From CAWCBG01 sp963793845 (GTDB lineage: Bacteria; Acidobacteriota; Terriglobia; Terriglobales; Acidobacteriaceae), in the NCBI GenBank assembly GCA_963793845.1, contig CAWCBG010000002.1:868001-932000 (forward strand): 64,000 bases of DNA. The letters run 5' to 3'. Below the pieces are notes generated by a model. The model was not told the origin of the DNA. It did no database searches and saw only the letters and a list, made by a program, of their open reading frames with translations. This document shows, in pieces, positions 47,272-56,372 of the stretch. Numbering within the stretch: position 1 is the first letter of the stretch; each line of letters begins with the position of its first letter. A program made the position numbers and the translations under genes.

Positions 47272-48111
47272 TCAGCTGCCTTCGTCATCCTCTTTAGACG
47301 CGCGTGGCGGCGGCTCCAGACCCAGGTAGCGCATGACTAGTTGCAGGTCTTTCCAGGTCTCTTTTTTCTGCCGCGGGTCGCGCAGCAGGAACGCCGGATG
47401 ATACGTGACCGCCAGCTTGCAGGTAAATGGTTCGCCAGACTCGTCCACAACGCCGGGCGGCGAGAACTCGTAGAAGCGTCCTCGCAGCTGGCCCATCGAA
47501 TCGTTCATGCCGAGCAGGTTCTTGGCCGCGGTCGAGCCCAGCGCCACGATGATCTTCGGCCGGATCACGCCGATCTGCTGCATCAGGAAGGGCGAGCAGG
47601 TTTCGCACTCGTCGCGCTCCGGCGTGCGATTGCCCGGCGGACGGCACTTCACGATGTTGGCGATGTAGACCTGCTCGCGCTTCAGCCCCATCGCTGTGAT
47701 CATATTGTTCAGCAGCTGTCCGGCGCGCCCCACGAAAGGGAGCCCCTGCGCGTCTTCATCGGCGCCCGGTCCCTCGCCGATGAACATCAGTTCAGCGTAG
47801 GGATCTCCCGTGCCAAACACGATCTGCCTGCGTCCCAACTTGGCGAGCTTGCAGCGCTGGCAGGCCGGCCCTATGTCGGCGGCGATGACTTGCAGCAGGG
47901 CGGCGCGATCGGGAGTTGCTTCCATCGAATCACCCATCGCAGTGTCTTCCATCATCCCTGTGTCATCGGATTCTGGATCGGTCTTGGCCAGGAGCAGTCC
48001 ATCCGCCAATTCGGCAGTAATCTCCCGCCGATACAGCGCACCGACGCCCAGCTCACGATAGAAGCCGAGGCGGGCACGCAGCGCGTCTTTGGTATGGGGA
48101 TCGAGTGTCAT
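47272..48111 (-). CDS. Family-4 uracil-DNA glycosylase
   Basis: 279 residues. The C-terminal ~200 carry the type-4 UDG signatures: motif GEGPGADEDAQGLPFVGRAGQLL, NIVKCRPPGNRTP, and the closing TYHPAFLLR. Cysteines for one [4Fe-4S] cluster are in CQRCK (near residue 84), KCRPP and CETC. The N-terminal ~80 residues are an acidic extension, common in Acidobacteria. It excises uracil from DNA. It overlaps nothing, starting 103 bases downstream of the convergently unrelated membrane gene. Confidence 0.94.
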   Translation of the reverse strand: MTLDPHTKDALRARLGFYRELGVGALYRREITAELADGLLLAKTDPESDDTGMMEDTAMGDSMEATPDRAALLQVIAADIGPACQRCKLAKLGRRQIVFGTGDPYAELMFIGEGPGADEDAQGLPFVGRAGQLLNNMITAMGLKREQVYIANIVKCRPPGNRTPERDECETCSPFLMQQIGVIRPKIIVALGSTAAKNLLGMNDSMGQLRGRFYEFSPPGVVDESGEPFTCKLAVTYHPAFLLRDPRQKKETWKDLQLVMRYLGLEPPPRASKEDDEGS

Positions 48112-48210
48112 CGCTGGAGATCGATGGTGCGATTCTACGGCACGGTGCTACCGGTGGCAAAAGCACACGACTCACTTCGCCAGTGACGACAGCAAACGGC
48201 CTGAAGAGAT

Positions 48211-48603
48211 TCAGACGGAGGCCGACTGAGTCCGGCGTGATGCAACCATCAGGCCGATCCAGCAGCTCACCGGCCACGTCAGTAGCCAGGACAACCAGTA
48301 CCAGTGCGGCCAGCCTTTGCTCCAGTTGGGAATCATCGCGGCGATGCCCATCACTTCTCCGACGACAAAGAACCAGAGCACATGCCGGGCGGCGCTGCCC
48401 GGAGCAAAGCGGGCACAGATCCAGGCACAAAGAATCGAGATGATCACGAAGAACGCCGTGCTTGCCATGAGAGCGGCGGAGGAGGGAACCTGGCCTCTGA
48501 CGAAATCCCCGGGGAAAAAGGCTGAGAGTAACGGGTCCGATGCAAAGACAAGAACAACCGAGAGCAGGTAGCTGCCGAGAACGACGGCGATCGATTTCAG
48601 CAT
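48211..48603 (-). CDS. Small four-helix membrane protein
   Basis: 130 residues with four hydrophobic segments at about 5-22, 45-66, 75-90 and 102-120 and short, weakly charged loops. No motif identifies a family. It lies between the uracil-DNA glycosylase gene (99 bases downstream) and coaBC (83 bases upstream), all in the same direction, so co-transcription is possible. The start ATG 48603 is preceded by GAGGTGTAACG, an acceptable ribosome binding site. Confidence 0.7.
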   Translation of the reverse strand: MLKSIAVVLGSYLLSVVLVFASDPLLSAFFPGDFVRGQVPSSAALMASTAFFVIISILCAWICARFAPGSAARHVLWFFVVGEVMGIAAMIPNWSKGWPHWYWLSWLLTWPVSCWIGLMVASRRTQSASV

Positions 48604-48686
48604 CGTTACACCTCAATATGGCGTGAGACTTGGAAGGCCCACTCGCAGGGCCGAAGGGCTGCACCACTATACCGAGGCGCTCCCAC

Positions 48687-49919
48687 TTATGAAACTGTAA
48701 TCGGTGCGGCCGGTTGCTGCCGCCGGCGGATAGCAGCTTCGAGAATTCTCTGCGCAATCTCCTGCTTACTCGCTTCGGGTACGCGCACGGCGTCCCCTGA
48801 AGTCACGATGGTCACTTCGTTCTTATCCGAGCTGAAGCCGATATCGCTGCGGCTGACATCGTTCAGGATAATCATGTCGGCCCGCTTCCTGACTAGCTTG
48901 GCACGCGCGTTTTCCAGTAGATTGTCGGTCTCTGCGGCGAAGCCGATCAGCATCGGAGAACGTCTTCCCGCTGCTTGCCGCAAGCTGCCCAGATCAGCGA
49001 GGATGTCAGCGTTAGGCTCCAAGTGCAATTCGATCGGACCGTTGCGCTTGATCTTCTCGGCCGACGTGGCTTTCATATGGTAGTCCGCCACCGCGGCCGC
49101 CATGATGATGAGGTTGACCTGCTCCCAGCGGTCGAGCACCGCGGTGCGCATCTGTTGCGCCGTTTCCACGAAGATGGTCTCGGCAGCGGCGGGCGGTTGC
49201 AGCGCCGTCGGTCCACTCACCAGAATGACCCGGGCTCCCCGACGCAGCGCGGCTTCAGCCAGCGCGTAGCCCATCTTGCCACTGGAGCGATTGCCCAGGT
49301 AGCGCACGGGATCGATCGGCTCATACGTCGGACCGGCGGTGATCAGTACGGTTTCGCCCGCGAGATCCTGCGCGATGCCCAGCCGTTCGAGTGTAGCCGC
49401 GACAATGCGCTCAGGATCGGCCATCCGTCCAGCGCCGATCATGCCGCACGCCAGATATCCGCTGCCCGGCTCGATGACCTGCACTCCGCGCCGGCGCAGA
49501 ATTTCCAGGTTCGCCTGGGTGGCGGGGTGCTCCCACATATTCACGTTCATCGCCGGAGCGACGATCACTGGCGCGGTGGTCGCGAGATACAGGGTGCTGA
49601 GGAAGTCGTTGGCGATGCCTTGGGCAAACTTGGCCAGTGTGTCGGCGGTTGCCGGTGCCACCAGCAGTGCCTCGATCGACTGTGCCACCGCGATATGCTC
49701 CACCGCGGAGTCCAAGTTCGGCTCCTCAGCTCCCGCGCCGAACATGCTGGTGATCACCTTCTCGCCGGACAGCGCGGCGAAGGTCAGCGGACGAACGAAC
49801 TCCTGCGCGGCTGCGGTCATCACGACCTGCACCCGCACCCCGCGGTCTTGCAACTGTCGAACGATTTCGGCGGCCTTGTAGGCTGCAATGCCGCCGCTTA
49901 CACCGAGCGCGATCTTCAT
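48687..49919 (-). CDS. coaBC: Bifunctional phosphopantothenoylcysteine decarboxylase / phosphopantothenate-cysteine ligase
   Basis: 410 residues from ATG 49919. The N-terminal CoaC half is a flavoprotein (GVSGGIAAYKAAEIVRQL, then PAMNVNMWEHPATQANLEILRRRGV and the GYLACG loop). The C-terminal CoaB half begins at ETVLITAGPTYEPIDPVRYLGNRSSGKMG. Together they carry out two steps of coenzyme A synthesis. It is followed on the same strand by the membrane and UDG genes and preceded by rpoZ, gmk and yicC, a common neighbourhood. Confidence 0.97.
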   Translation of the reverse strand: MKIALGVSGGIAAYKAAEIVRQLQDRGVRVQVVMTAAAQEFVRPLTFAALSGEKVITSMFGAGAEEPNLDSAVEHIAVAQSIEALLVAPATADTLAKFAQGIANDFLSTLYLATTAPVIVAPAMNVNMWEHPATQANLEILRRRGVQVIEPGSGYLACGMIGAGRMADPERIVAATLERLGIAQDLAGETVLITAGPTYEPIDPVRYLGNRSSGKMGYALAEAALRRGARVILVSGPTALQPPAAAETIFVETAQQMRTAVLDRWEQVNLIIMAAAVADYHMKATSAEKIKRNGPIELHLEPNADILADLGSLRQAAGRRSPMLIGFAAETDNLLENARAKLVRKRADMIILNDVSRSDIGFSSDKNEVTIVTSGDAVRVPEASKQEIAQRILEAAIRRRQQPAAPITVS

Positions 49920-50014
49920 AGTTATGCCTTGGCTGTCCTCCGTTTCGTCGCGATAGGATGCCAGTGTGCTTACTCCACCAGATGCCACGGGCGGCGCTTT
50001 AGATTCCGCCGCCG

Positions 50015-50257
50015 CTAGTCGTCGCTCTCGCCGCCGACCGTCTGGTCGAGCAAGTCACTGGCGGCTTCCAGCGCAGACTTGTTGGCGGGAATCTCCCACT
50101 TCACCTTGCCAGCCTGGAGTTCTTCTTCGGCAATGCGGCAAGGCTTGTGCGAATGGGCATCTACCACGGGACGGGCGCCGTTCTGAATTTGGCGGGCACG
50201 GCGAGCCGCAACCAGGACGTAACGATAATTACTGTCGAACCCTTCAACCAACTTCAT
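50015..50257 (-). CDS. rpoZ: RNA polymerase omega subunit
   Basis: 80 residues. The family core SNYRYVLVAARRARQIQNGARP is clear; the C-terminal part includes KPCRIAEEELQAGKVKW. Omega stabilises the beta' subunit. The gene lies 29 bases after gmk and before coaBC, the conserved gmk-rpoZ-coaBC order. Confidence 0.93.
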   Translation of the reverse strand: MKLVEGFDSNYRYVLVAARRARQIQNGARPVVDAHSHKPCRIAEEELQAGKVKWEIPANKSALEAASDLLDQTVGGESDD

Positions 50258-50286
50258 AAGTCACTCCGCGATAGTGGGGACAAGCG

Positions 50287-51012
50287 CTAAAGGTCGAATG
50301 TTGCGAGGATACTCTGCACCTCGCGCATCATCTGGGGCCGCCGGGCACAATCTGCGGTGGATAGCACCAAATCCTCTCCTGAGGTGGGGTGAATGCCGCA
50401 GCGCTTAAGTCGTTCGGCCTCCACAATGGCCTTGAGGATGTCGATCGACTGCTCTTTCCGGTCGTTGACCAGAATATAGTCGTATTGCCGGAAATTCTCA
50501 ATCTCACGCGAGGCCCGCTCCAGCCGCCGTTGAATGATTTCCTCGGTGTTGAATCGTCTCGCCTGCTCGCCCATCAATTGGCGCTGGATCTCGTCGTCGG
50601 CTTCGCTGCGGCGGCGCAGGCGTCGCTCCAACTCCTCGCGCGACGGCGGGAGGATGAAGATGCTGACCGCGTCCGGAAGCTTCTCCTTCACCTGGGCCGC
50701 GCCTTGGATATCGATGTCGAGAATCAGATCGTGGCCGCGCGCCTTCGCCTCGTCCACAAAACGCCGCGCCGTACCGTAATAGTTGCCGAAGACCTTGGCA
50801 TGCTCGAGAAAGGCGTTCTCCTCGATCATGCGCTCGAACTCCTCTTTGCTGATGAAGAAGTACTCCCGGCCCGTCTCCTCGCTGCCGCGCGGCGGACGGG
50901 TGGTGTAGCTGATGGAAAATTCGAGGTTCGGCACGATCTTGCGCAGCTCGGCAGTGAGAGTGGACTTGCCCGAACCGGATGGCGCCGAAACGATGAACAC
51001 GATTCCGCTCAT
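50287..51012 (-). CDS. gmk: Guanylate kinase
   Basis: 241 residues: P-loop SAPSGSGKSTL near residue 9, SYTTRPPRGSE and EYFFISKEEF (GMP binding), and DIDIQGAAQVK. It phosphorylates GMP to GDP. The last ~45 residues go past the usual ~205-residue length and are rich in Cys and Arg (CGIHPTSGEDL, TADCARRP), a lineage-specific tail. Start overlaps the yicC stop by four bases. Confidence 0.96.
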   Translation of the reverse strand: MSGIVFIVSAPSGSGKSTLTAELRKIVPNLEFSISYTTRPPRGSEETGREYFFISKEEFERMIEENAFLEHAKVFGNYYGTARRFVDEAKARGHDLILDIDIQGAAQVKEKLPDAVSIFILPPSREELERRLRRRSEADDEIQRQLMGEQARRFNTEEIIQRRLERASREIENFRQYDYILVNDRKEQSIDILKAIVEAERLKRCGIHPTSGEDLVLSTADCARRPQMMREVQSILATFDL

Positions 51013-51899
51013 TCGAGGTTTTGCACCTGCTCGCGGGCTTTCTCGATCTCCGACTTCATGGCCAGTCCCAGCTCGGTGATGCGTAACGCCTCGCCGGCAA
51101 CGCCCGTGGTCTTCGACAGGAGGGTATTGGCTTCGCGATTCATCTCCTGCAGCAGGAAGTCCAGCTTCTTACCCACCTCGCCGCCGGCGTCGAGCAACGA
51201 GCGGAAATGCTGGATGTGGTTCTTCATCCGCACCAACTCCTCCTGGATATCGCTGCGCTCGGCCAGCATGGCCGCTTCCTGAAGAATACGGTCGGGATCG
51301 GCGTGCGTGCCCAGCAACTCCTGCATGCGGCCTTGGACTTTGTCGTGGTAGGCCTTCAGCACCTTGCCGCGCATCTGTTCAACTTCGTGCGTGGCCGACT
51401 GGAGATGTGTCATCCGTTCCCGCAACTCGGCGGCTGCGCCTCGGCCTTCCTCCTCGCGCATGTGGTTCAGCCGGTCGATAGCCTGCTCGAGCGTGTCCGT
51501 GACCGAATGCTCCAGTGCCTCCGACTCTTCTTCGCCCTCGACCGCGCCCAACGCGCCCGGCAGCTTCAGCACAGCGTTGAGATCGGCATCGGCGCTGACG
51601 CCGAACTCCTCGGCCACGGCGCGGAAGGTCCGCAGGTATCCGCCCACAAGGTCGCGGTTGACGGCGAAAGTAGCGCCGCCCGTGCGCTCCAGGCTTAGCG
51701 TCACTTCGATATGTCCGCGATGCAATTTGTCCTTGAGCACGCGCCGGATTTTCATCTCGATCGCGTCCAGCTCGTTAGGCATGCGCAAATGCAGGTCCAG
51801 AAAGCGATGGTTGACGGACTTCAAGCTCAGCGTCACCGTGAGCTGGTCATCCACTTGCGCCTTCACTTGCGCGTATCCGGTCATCGATCGAATATTCAT
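51009..51899 (-). CDS. YicC-family endoribonuclease
   Basis: 296 residues from ATG 51899. It starts with MNIRSMTGYAQ and continues through YicC_N and the C-terminal DUF1732 domain (GKKLDFLLQEMNREANTLLSK). YicC homologues are endoribonucleases acting on small RNAs in E. coli. The order yicC-gmk-rpoZ is widely conserved. It overlaps gmk by four bases, and the MsbA-like gene ends four bases upstream. Confidence 0.95.
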   Translation of the reverse strand: MNIRSMTGYAQVKAQVDDQLTVTLSLKSVNHRFLDLHLRMPNELDAIEMKIRRVLKDKLHRGHIEVTLSLERTGGATFAVNRDLVGGYLRTFRAVAEEFGVSADADLNAVLKLPGALGAVEGEEESEALEHSVTDTLEQAIDRLNHMREEEGRGAAAELRERMTHLQSATHEVEQMRGKVLKAYHDKVQGRMQELLGTHADPDRILQEAAMLAERSDIQEELVRMKNHIQHFRSLLDAGGEVGKKLDFLLQEMNREANTLLSKTTGVAGEALRITELGLAMKSEIEKAREQVQNLE

Positions 51900-51903
51900 A
51901 GCT

Positions 51904-53733
51904 TCATTCGGTGCCCGAGGCTGCTTCCACGTCGACAAATTGCAAATCGTACAGCCGCCGATAGGTGCCGGTATGGCCCATCAGGCGTTCGTGCGTGCCT
52001 TCGTCGGCGATCTGGCCGTTCTCGATCACCACGATGCGATCCGCGCGCCGCACCGTGGACAGACGATGGGCAATCACAAACACCGTGCGTCCGGTGATCA
52101 GGTTTTGCAGCGCCGACTGCACCAGCGATTCACTCTCGGTATCCAGTGCCGAGGTTGCTTCGTCCAGGATAAGAATGGGAGCATTCTTCAGGATCGCCCG
52201 TGCAATCGAGAGCCGCTGCCGCTCGCCTCCGCTCAGCCGCAGGCCGCGCTCGCCGATCAGCGTGTCGTAGCCATTGGGTAGCGCCATGATGAAATCATGC
52301 GCCAGCGCCGCATGCGCAGCTTCTTCCACCGCCGCATGCGAGATTTCCGGCTGTCCATAGGCTATGTTGTTGCGCACGGTATCGTTAAACAGGATAGTGT
52401 CCTGAGTGACGATGGCGATCTGCGCCCGCAACGACGCTACTGTGAGATCGCGCACATCGTGCCCATCGATCAGCAACCGCCCGCGCGACACGTCGAAAAA
52501 GCGCGGCAGCAGATGCACCAGCGTCGTCTTACCCGAGCCGCTGGAGCCCACGATCGCCAGCACCTCTCCCGGTCGAACCTCAAAGTCGATGTCGTGCAGC
52601 ACTTCGCGATGATCGTCCTGCGTCTTATAGCTGAAGTAAACGTGCTCGAAGCGAATGCTGTGATGAAACGCCGGCATGCGGAGGGCGCCTGGCTTCTCGC
52701 GCACCTCGTCCTGCGCATCGAGAAACTGGAAGATCGCCGACGAGGCGCCCAGAGCCTGCTGGAAGTTGTTGTTGAATTGTCCAAACTTTCGAACCGGATC
52801 GTAGAGCTTGAACACGGCGATCACGAAGGCAACAAAGATGCCCTCGGACATGAATCCGCGCTTGATGTACTCGCGGCCAACCAGAATGATCAGCGCCATC
52901 GCAATGGCGCCAAAGATGTCCATCATCGGCGAGCTGACCGCGGCGGCGCTCACCGAACGGAGATTGGCGCGGAAAAGCCGGCGGGCCGCTTCGCGGAAGC
53001 GCCCGGTCTCCCACACCTCCATGCTGAAGGCCTTGACGATGCGGACGCCGGTGATCGTCTCCTGCAGAATGTTCTGGATTTCGGCCAGCTTGTCTTGTCC
53101 ACGGCGGGTGGTGGTACGCACCCGGTGACCGATCCGCCGGGCCGCGAGCACGATGAACGGCAGGAAGATCAGCAGCAGCCATGCCAGCTTGCCGCCCAGC
53201 AAAACCACCACCACAGCGGTAAACAGGAAGGTAAAGAACTGTTGCAGGAATTCCGCCAGCACGGTCGACAACGCGTACTGCACTTTCTCGATGTCGTTGA
53301 CAATGGCCGAAAGCAGAGTGCCGGTCGAGTACTTCTGAAAGAACGCGACGGAGCGCCGCAAGGTCGCCGCATACAGTTCGTTGCGCAGGTCGGTGATCAT
53401 GCCAAAGCCGGCATAGTTCACCAGGTAGGTGCCGAGATAATCGAACGCTCCCTTGAGGACCGTGACTACCACCAGCGCGAACGCCACCATCGTCCACACA
53501 TTGTGGAAGTGTTCCGGGACGAACCAGTCCAGCCGCAGCGTGAAGCGGCCGGTCGGCAGCAATGAGACATCGCGCGCCTGCGACGAGGGATTCAGGACCC
53601 GGTCGAGGATGGGCCCGATCAGCAGCAGGCGGAAGGCATCGAACAGCCCCACCAGTGCCATGGAAAGCACCGACACCACGATGTGAAACCAGTACGGCTT
53701 GACGTATCGTAAAAGCCGGCTTAACTGACGCAT
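51904..53733 (-). CDS. MsbA-like ABC exporter (fused permease-ATPase)
   Basis: 609 residues. Six transmembrane helices lie in residues ~15-310. The nucleotide-binding domain follows: Walker A GSSGSGKTT, signature LSGGERQRL, Walker B ILILDEATSALD and a switch in VIAHRLSTV. It matches type IV half-transporters that work as homodimers, such as lipid A flippases or drug exporters. Directly followed by yicC, gmk, rpoZ and coaBC in one direction. Lipid export is possible but substrate is not shown by sequence. Confidence 0.92.
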   Translation of the reverse strand: MRQLSRLLRYVKPYWFHIVVSVLSMALVGLFDAFRLLLIGPILDRVLNPSSQARDVSLLPTGRFTLRLDWFVPEHFHNVWTMVAFALVVVTVLKGAFDYLGTYLVNYAGFGMITDLRNELYAATLRRSVAFFQKYSTGTLLSAIVNDIEKVQYALSTVLAEFLQQFFTFLFTAVVVVLLGGKLAWLLLIFLPFIVLAARRIGHRVRTTTRRGQDKLAEIQNILQETITGVRIVKAFSMEVWETGRFREAARRLFRANLRSVSAAAVSSPMMDIFGAIAMALIILVGREYIKRGFMSEGIFVAFVIAVFKLYDPVRKFGQFNNNFQQALGASSAIFQFLDAQDEVREKPGALRMPAFHHSIRFEHVYFSYKTQDDHREVLHDIDFEVRPGEVLAIVGSSGSGKTTLVHLLPRFFDVSRGRLLIDGHDVRDLTVASLRAQIAIVTQDTILFNDTVRNNIAYGQPEISHAAVEEAAHAALAHDFIMALPNGYDTLIGERGLRLSGGERQRLSIARAILKNAPILILDEATSALDTESESLVQSALQNLITGRTVFVIAHRLSTVRRADRIVVIENGQIADEGTHERLMGHTGTYRRLYDLQFVDVEAASGTE

Positions 53734-54136
53734 GAGTCAACCCGCTTCCAGCGACTCGAGGTGGCGGGAAAGAACGTTTTGGAATGTTTGCAGCGCAAAC
53801 CTGCATTTTATCGGAAGTTTCGCACGGTGGGAATGTGGTGTGTACGTCCTGAAAGATGAGTGATACTTGGATCGTCCTGGTCGAGAGATGAGACCTGCGG
53901 GAGGAGTTGCCGGGGAGTGAGGAGGTCCGTAGCGTCGCCGGCACCAGCATGGTACTCGTCGTTCCGGCCACGGAGCTCAAGCAGGCCCGGGCCATCCGGG
54001 ATCGCTGTCGCGACGGGTCGCCTAGCACTGGACAGCAGCCCTCCAGTCAGGTTCCTCCCAAGCTACAACAAGGTCTCCGTATTAGAATCGTCCTCTGGTT
54101 GCATAGACGTCCGCGTGCTTTCTGAGGGAGATTACC
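53734..54136. other. Intergenic between MsbA-like and HerA-like genes
   Basis: A 403-base divergent interval with no convincing gene. Both promoters should be here. The last bases hold the ribosome binding site (GAGGGAG) for the GTG at 54137. Confidence 0.4.
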
Positions 54137-55648
54137 GTGTCCGAACCTTTACTGATCGCCAAGAGCGAGGAACCTCAATATCTGTTGCCGCAGATGGCCA
54201 ACCGCCACGGCCTGGTTGCAGGCGCTACGGGCACCGGCAAGACGGTCACGCTCCAAGTCATGACCGAGGCTTTTAGCAACATCGGAGTGCCGGTGTTTGC
54301 CGCAGACGTCAAAGGCGACCTCTCAGGCATTAGTCAGCCGGGCAAAGAAAACCCCAAGATTGCTGAGCGAGCGAAGAACCTCAACCTCGAAGGCTTCACG
54401 TTCGCAGCCTGTCCCGTGACCTTTTGGGATGTCTTCGGCGAGCAGGGACACCCGATCCGCGCCACGGTTTCCGAAATGGGACCTCTGCTCTTCAGCCGGC
54501 TTCTCAATCTGAACGACACGCAAAGCGGCGTGCTGGCGCTGGTCTTCAAGATCGCTGACGACAATGGATTGCTGCTGCTGGACATGAAGGACCTGCAGGC
54601 CATGTTGCAGCACGTCGGAGACAGTGCCAAAGACTTCCAGACGCAGTATGGCAACATTTCTGCGGCAAGCATTGGCGCCATCCAGCGCGGGCTCGTGGCT
54701 TTGCAGCAGGAAGGCGGAGACAAGTTCTTCGGCGAGCCGGCGCTGAATCTCGACGACATGATGCAGACCGACAGCAACGGCCACGGAGTAGTGAACATTC
54801 TGGCAGCGGACAAGCTCATCCGGTCACCGAGAATCTACGCTACCTTTCTGCTTTGGCTCATGACCGAGCTCTTCGAGCGCTTGCCGGAAGCGGGCGATCC
54901 CGACAAACCCAAGCTGGTGTTCTTCTTTGACGAAGCGCATCTCTTATTCGCCGACCTCCCAGCGACCGTTGGCGATAGAGTCCAGCAGATGGTTCGCCTG
55001 ATTCGTTCGAAGGGTGTCGGCGTCTACTTCGTCACCCAGAACCCCATCGACCTCCCAGAGAATGTCCTGGGACAGCTCGGCAATCGTGTGCAGCACGCTC
55101 TGCGTGCTTTCACTCCCAAGGATCAGAAAGCGGTACGCTCCGCCGCGCAAACCTTCCGTACCAATCCCAAGGTTGACGTGGAGAAGACAATCACCGAATT
55201 GGGAGTCGGGGAAGCGCTGGTCTCGTTCCTTGACGAGAAAGGAACGCCCAGCATGGTGGAGCGGGCGATGGTTTGTCCGCCACACAGCCAGATCGGCCCC
55301 GTCACGCCCGAGCAGCGGCAGGAAATCATCCGCACCTCGGTGGTAGCAGGCGTTTACGAAAACGCTGTGGATCGCGAGTCCGCGTACGAACGCCTGAAAG
55401 GACGCGCCGAGCAGGCGCCAGCGGCTCAACCCTCCGGCCAGGCGGAAGAGGCGTCCCAACCCTGGTATGCCGGCCTGCCATCCCTGGGATCGCTGGGCAT
55501 TCCTACCGGCGGTGGAGGCCGTCGCGGCGACACCGTGGTGCAGGCTATGGCCAAGAGCGCCGCACGCACCATCGGCAGTTCAGTAGGCCGAGAGATCGTG
55601 CGCGGAGTCCTGGGCTCTCTGCTGGGCGGCAGCAGCCGGAGACGCTGA
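54137..55648 (+). CDS. HerA-like ATPase (DUF853)
   Basis: 503 residues from GTG 54137. Walker A GATGTGKTVT (29-38), Walker B KLVFFFDEAHLLF and a Arg-finger region (VGVYFVTQNPIDLPENVLGQLGNRVQHALRAFTPKDQKAVRSAA). It is the DUF853 branch of the HerA/FtsK superfamily, hexameric ATPases expected to pump DNA. The nuclease partner NurA, found with HerA proper, is not nearby. The tail (residues 430-503) is Pro/Gly-rich. Confidence 0.9.
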   Translation: MSEPLLIAKSEEPQYLLPQMANRHGLVAGATGTGKTVTLQVMTEAFSNIGVPVFAADVKGDLSGISQPGKENPKIAERAKNLNLEGFTFAACPVTFWDVFGEQGHPIRATVSEMGPLLFSRLLNLNDTQSGVLALVFKIADDNGLLLLDMKDLQAMLQHVGDSAKDFQTQYGNISAASIGAIQRGLVALQQEGGDKFFGEPALNLDDMMQTDSNGHGVVNILAADKLIRSPRIYATFLLWLMTELFERLPEAGDPDKPKLVFFFDEAHLLFADLPATVGDRVQQMVRLIRSKGVGVYFVTQNPIDLPENVLGQLGNRVQHALRAFTPKDQKAVRSAAQTFRTNPKVDVEKTITELGVGEALVSFLDEKGTPSMVERAMVCPPHSQIGPVTPEQRQEIIRTSVVAGVYENAVDRESAYERLKGRAEQAPAAQPSGQAEEASQPWYAGLPSLGSLGIPTGGGGRRGDTVVQAMAKSAARTIGSSVGREIVRGVLGSLLGGSSRRR

Positions 55649-55754
55649 CCACATCTGCTCCGTCAAAAGAGCGAGATGCTTCTGCGCTCAGTGGTTCACG
55701 CTGAAGCCCTGTCAGCCGTTACAATCGGTGTATCACTCAGGCCGCGGAGATCCC

Positions 55755-56345
55755 ATGAAGCCTTCCATACTATTCAATGCCGCACTGATCCTGGTCGACG
55801 TGCAGAAGGCCTTTGATGACCCGAGCTGGGGCAAGCCTGCCAATCCTGAGACCGACGCCAACATTGAACGTCTGCTCTCGGCGTGGCGGCGCACCGGCCG
55901 GCCGATCGTGCATGTGAAGCACGACTCCGTCAGGCCCAGCTCGATCCTCGCTCCCGACGCTCCTGGTAATGAGATTAAGACGTTTGCCAAGCCGCAGTAT
56001 GGGGAGCCGCTGTTCCGCAAGCATGTGAACTCGGCGTTTATCGGGACCGACCTGGAGTCCTATCTGCGGACCTACGGTTACAGCACCGTGGTCGTCGTGG
56101 GATGGGTCACGGATCATTGCGTCTCCACTACGGCACGCATGGCGGGCAATCTCGGGTTCAACACCTATGTGATTGCCGATGCCTGCACCACACACGACCG
56201 CACGTCCTTTACCGGCAACGTAATTCCGGCGGCAACGGTGCATGAGTCGTCGCTTGCCAGCTTGCATGGCGAGTTTGCCACCGTGTGTACGACCGAGGAT
56301 ATATTGGCTTCGATTGGGGCACGTGTTGGGGCGGCGAAAGGATAG
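55755..56345 (+). CDS. Isochorismatase-family cysteine hydrolase
   Basis: 196 residues from ATG 55755. The catalytic triad Asp15 (LVDVQKAF), Lys89 (FRKHVNSAF) and Cys122 (VTDHCVSTTARM) is complete. Members hydrolyse small amides or similar compounds (nicotinamidase- or N-carbamoyl-like); the substrate is unknown. The ankyrin gene begins 27 bases downstream, probably in one transcript. Confidence 0.93.
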   Translation: MKPSILFNAALILVDVQKAFDDPSWGKPANPETDANIERLLSAWRRTGRPIVHVKHDSVRPSSILAPDAPGNEIKTFAKPQYGEPLFRKHVNSAFIGTDLESYLRTYGYSTVVVVGWVTDHCVSTTARMAGNLGFNTYVIADACTTHDRTSFTGNVIPAATVHESSLASLHGEFATVCTTEDILASIGARVGAAKG

Positions 56346-56372
56346 CGTAAAGTTACTTGACGAGGTGGAAGG

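Noticed and set aside
47341..48186. 281-residue plus-strand ORF antisense to the uracil-DNA glycosylase
   Set aside because: Shadow of the real gene on the other strand.
48975..50018. 347-residue plus-strand ORF antisense to coaBC
   Set aside because: Composition is typical of antisense reading of a GC-rich gene; no motifs.
52297..53565. 422-residue plus-strand ORF
   Set aside because: It is antisense to the MsbA-like exporter, has a low-complexity His/Arg/Glu-rich composition and no ribosome binding site.
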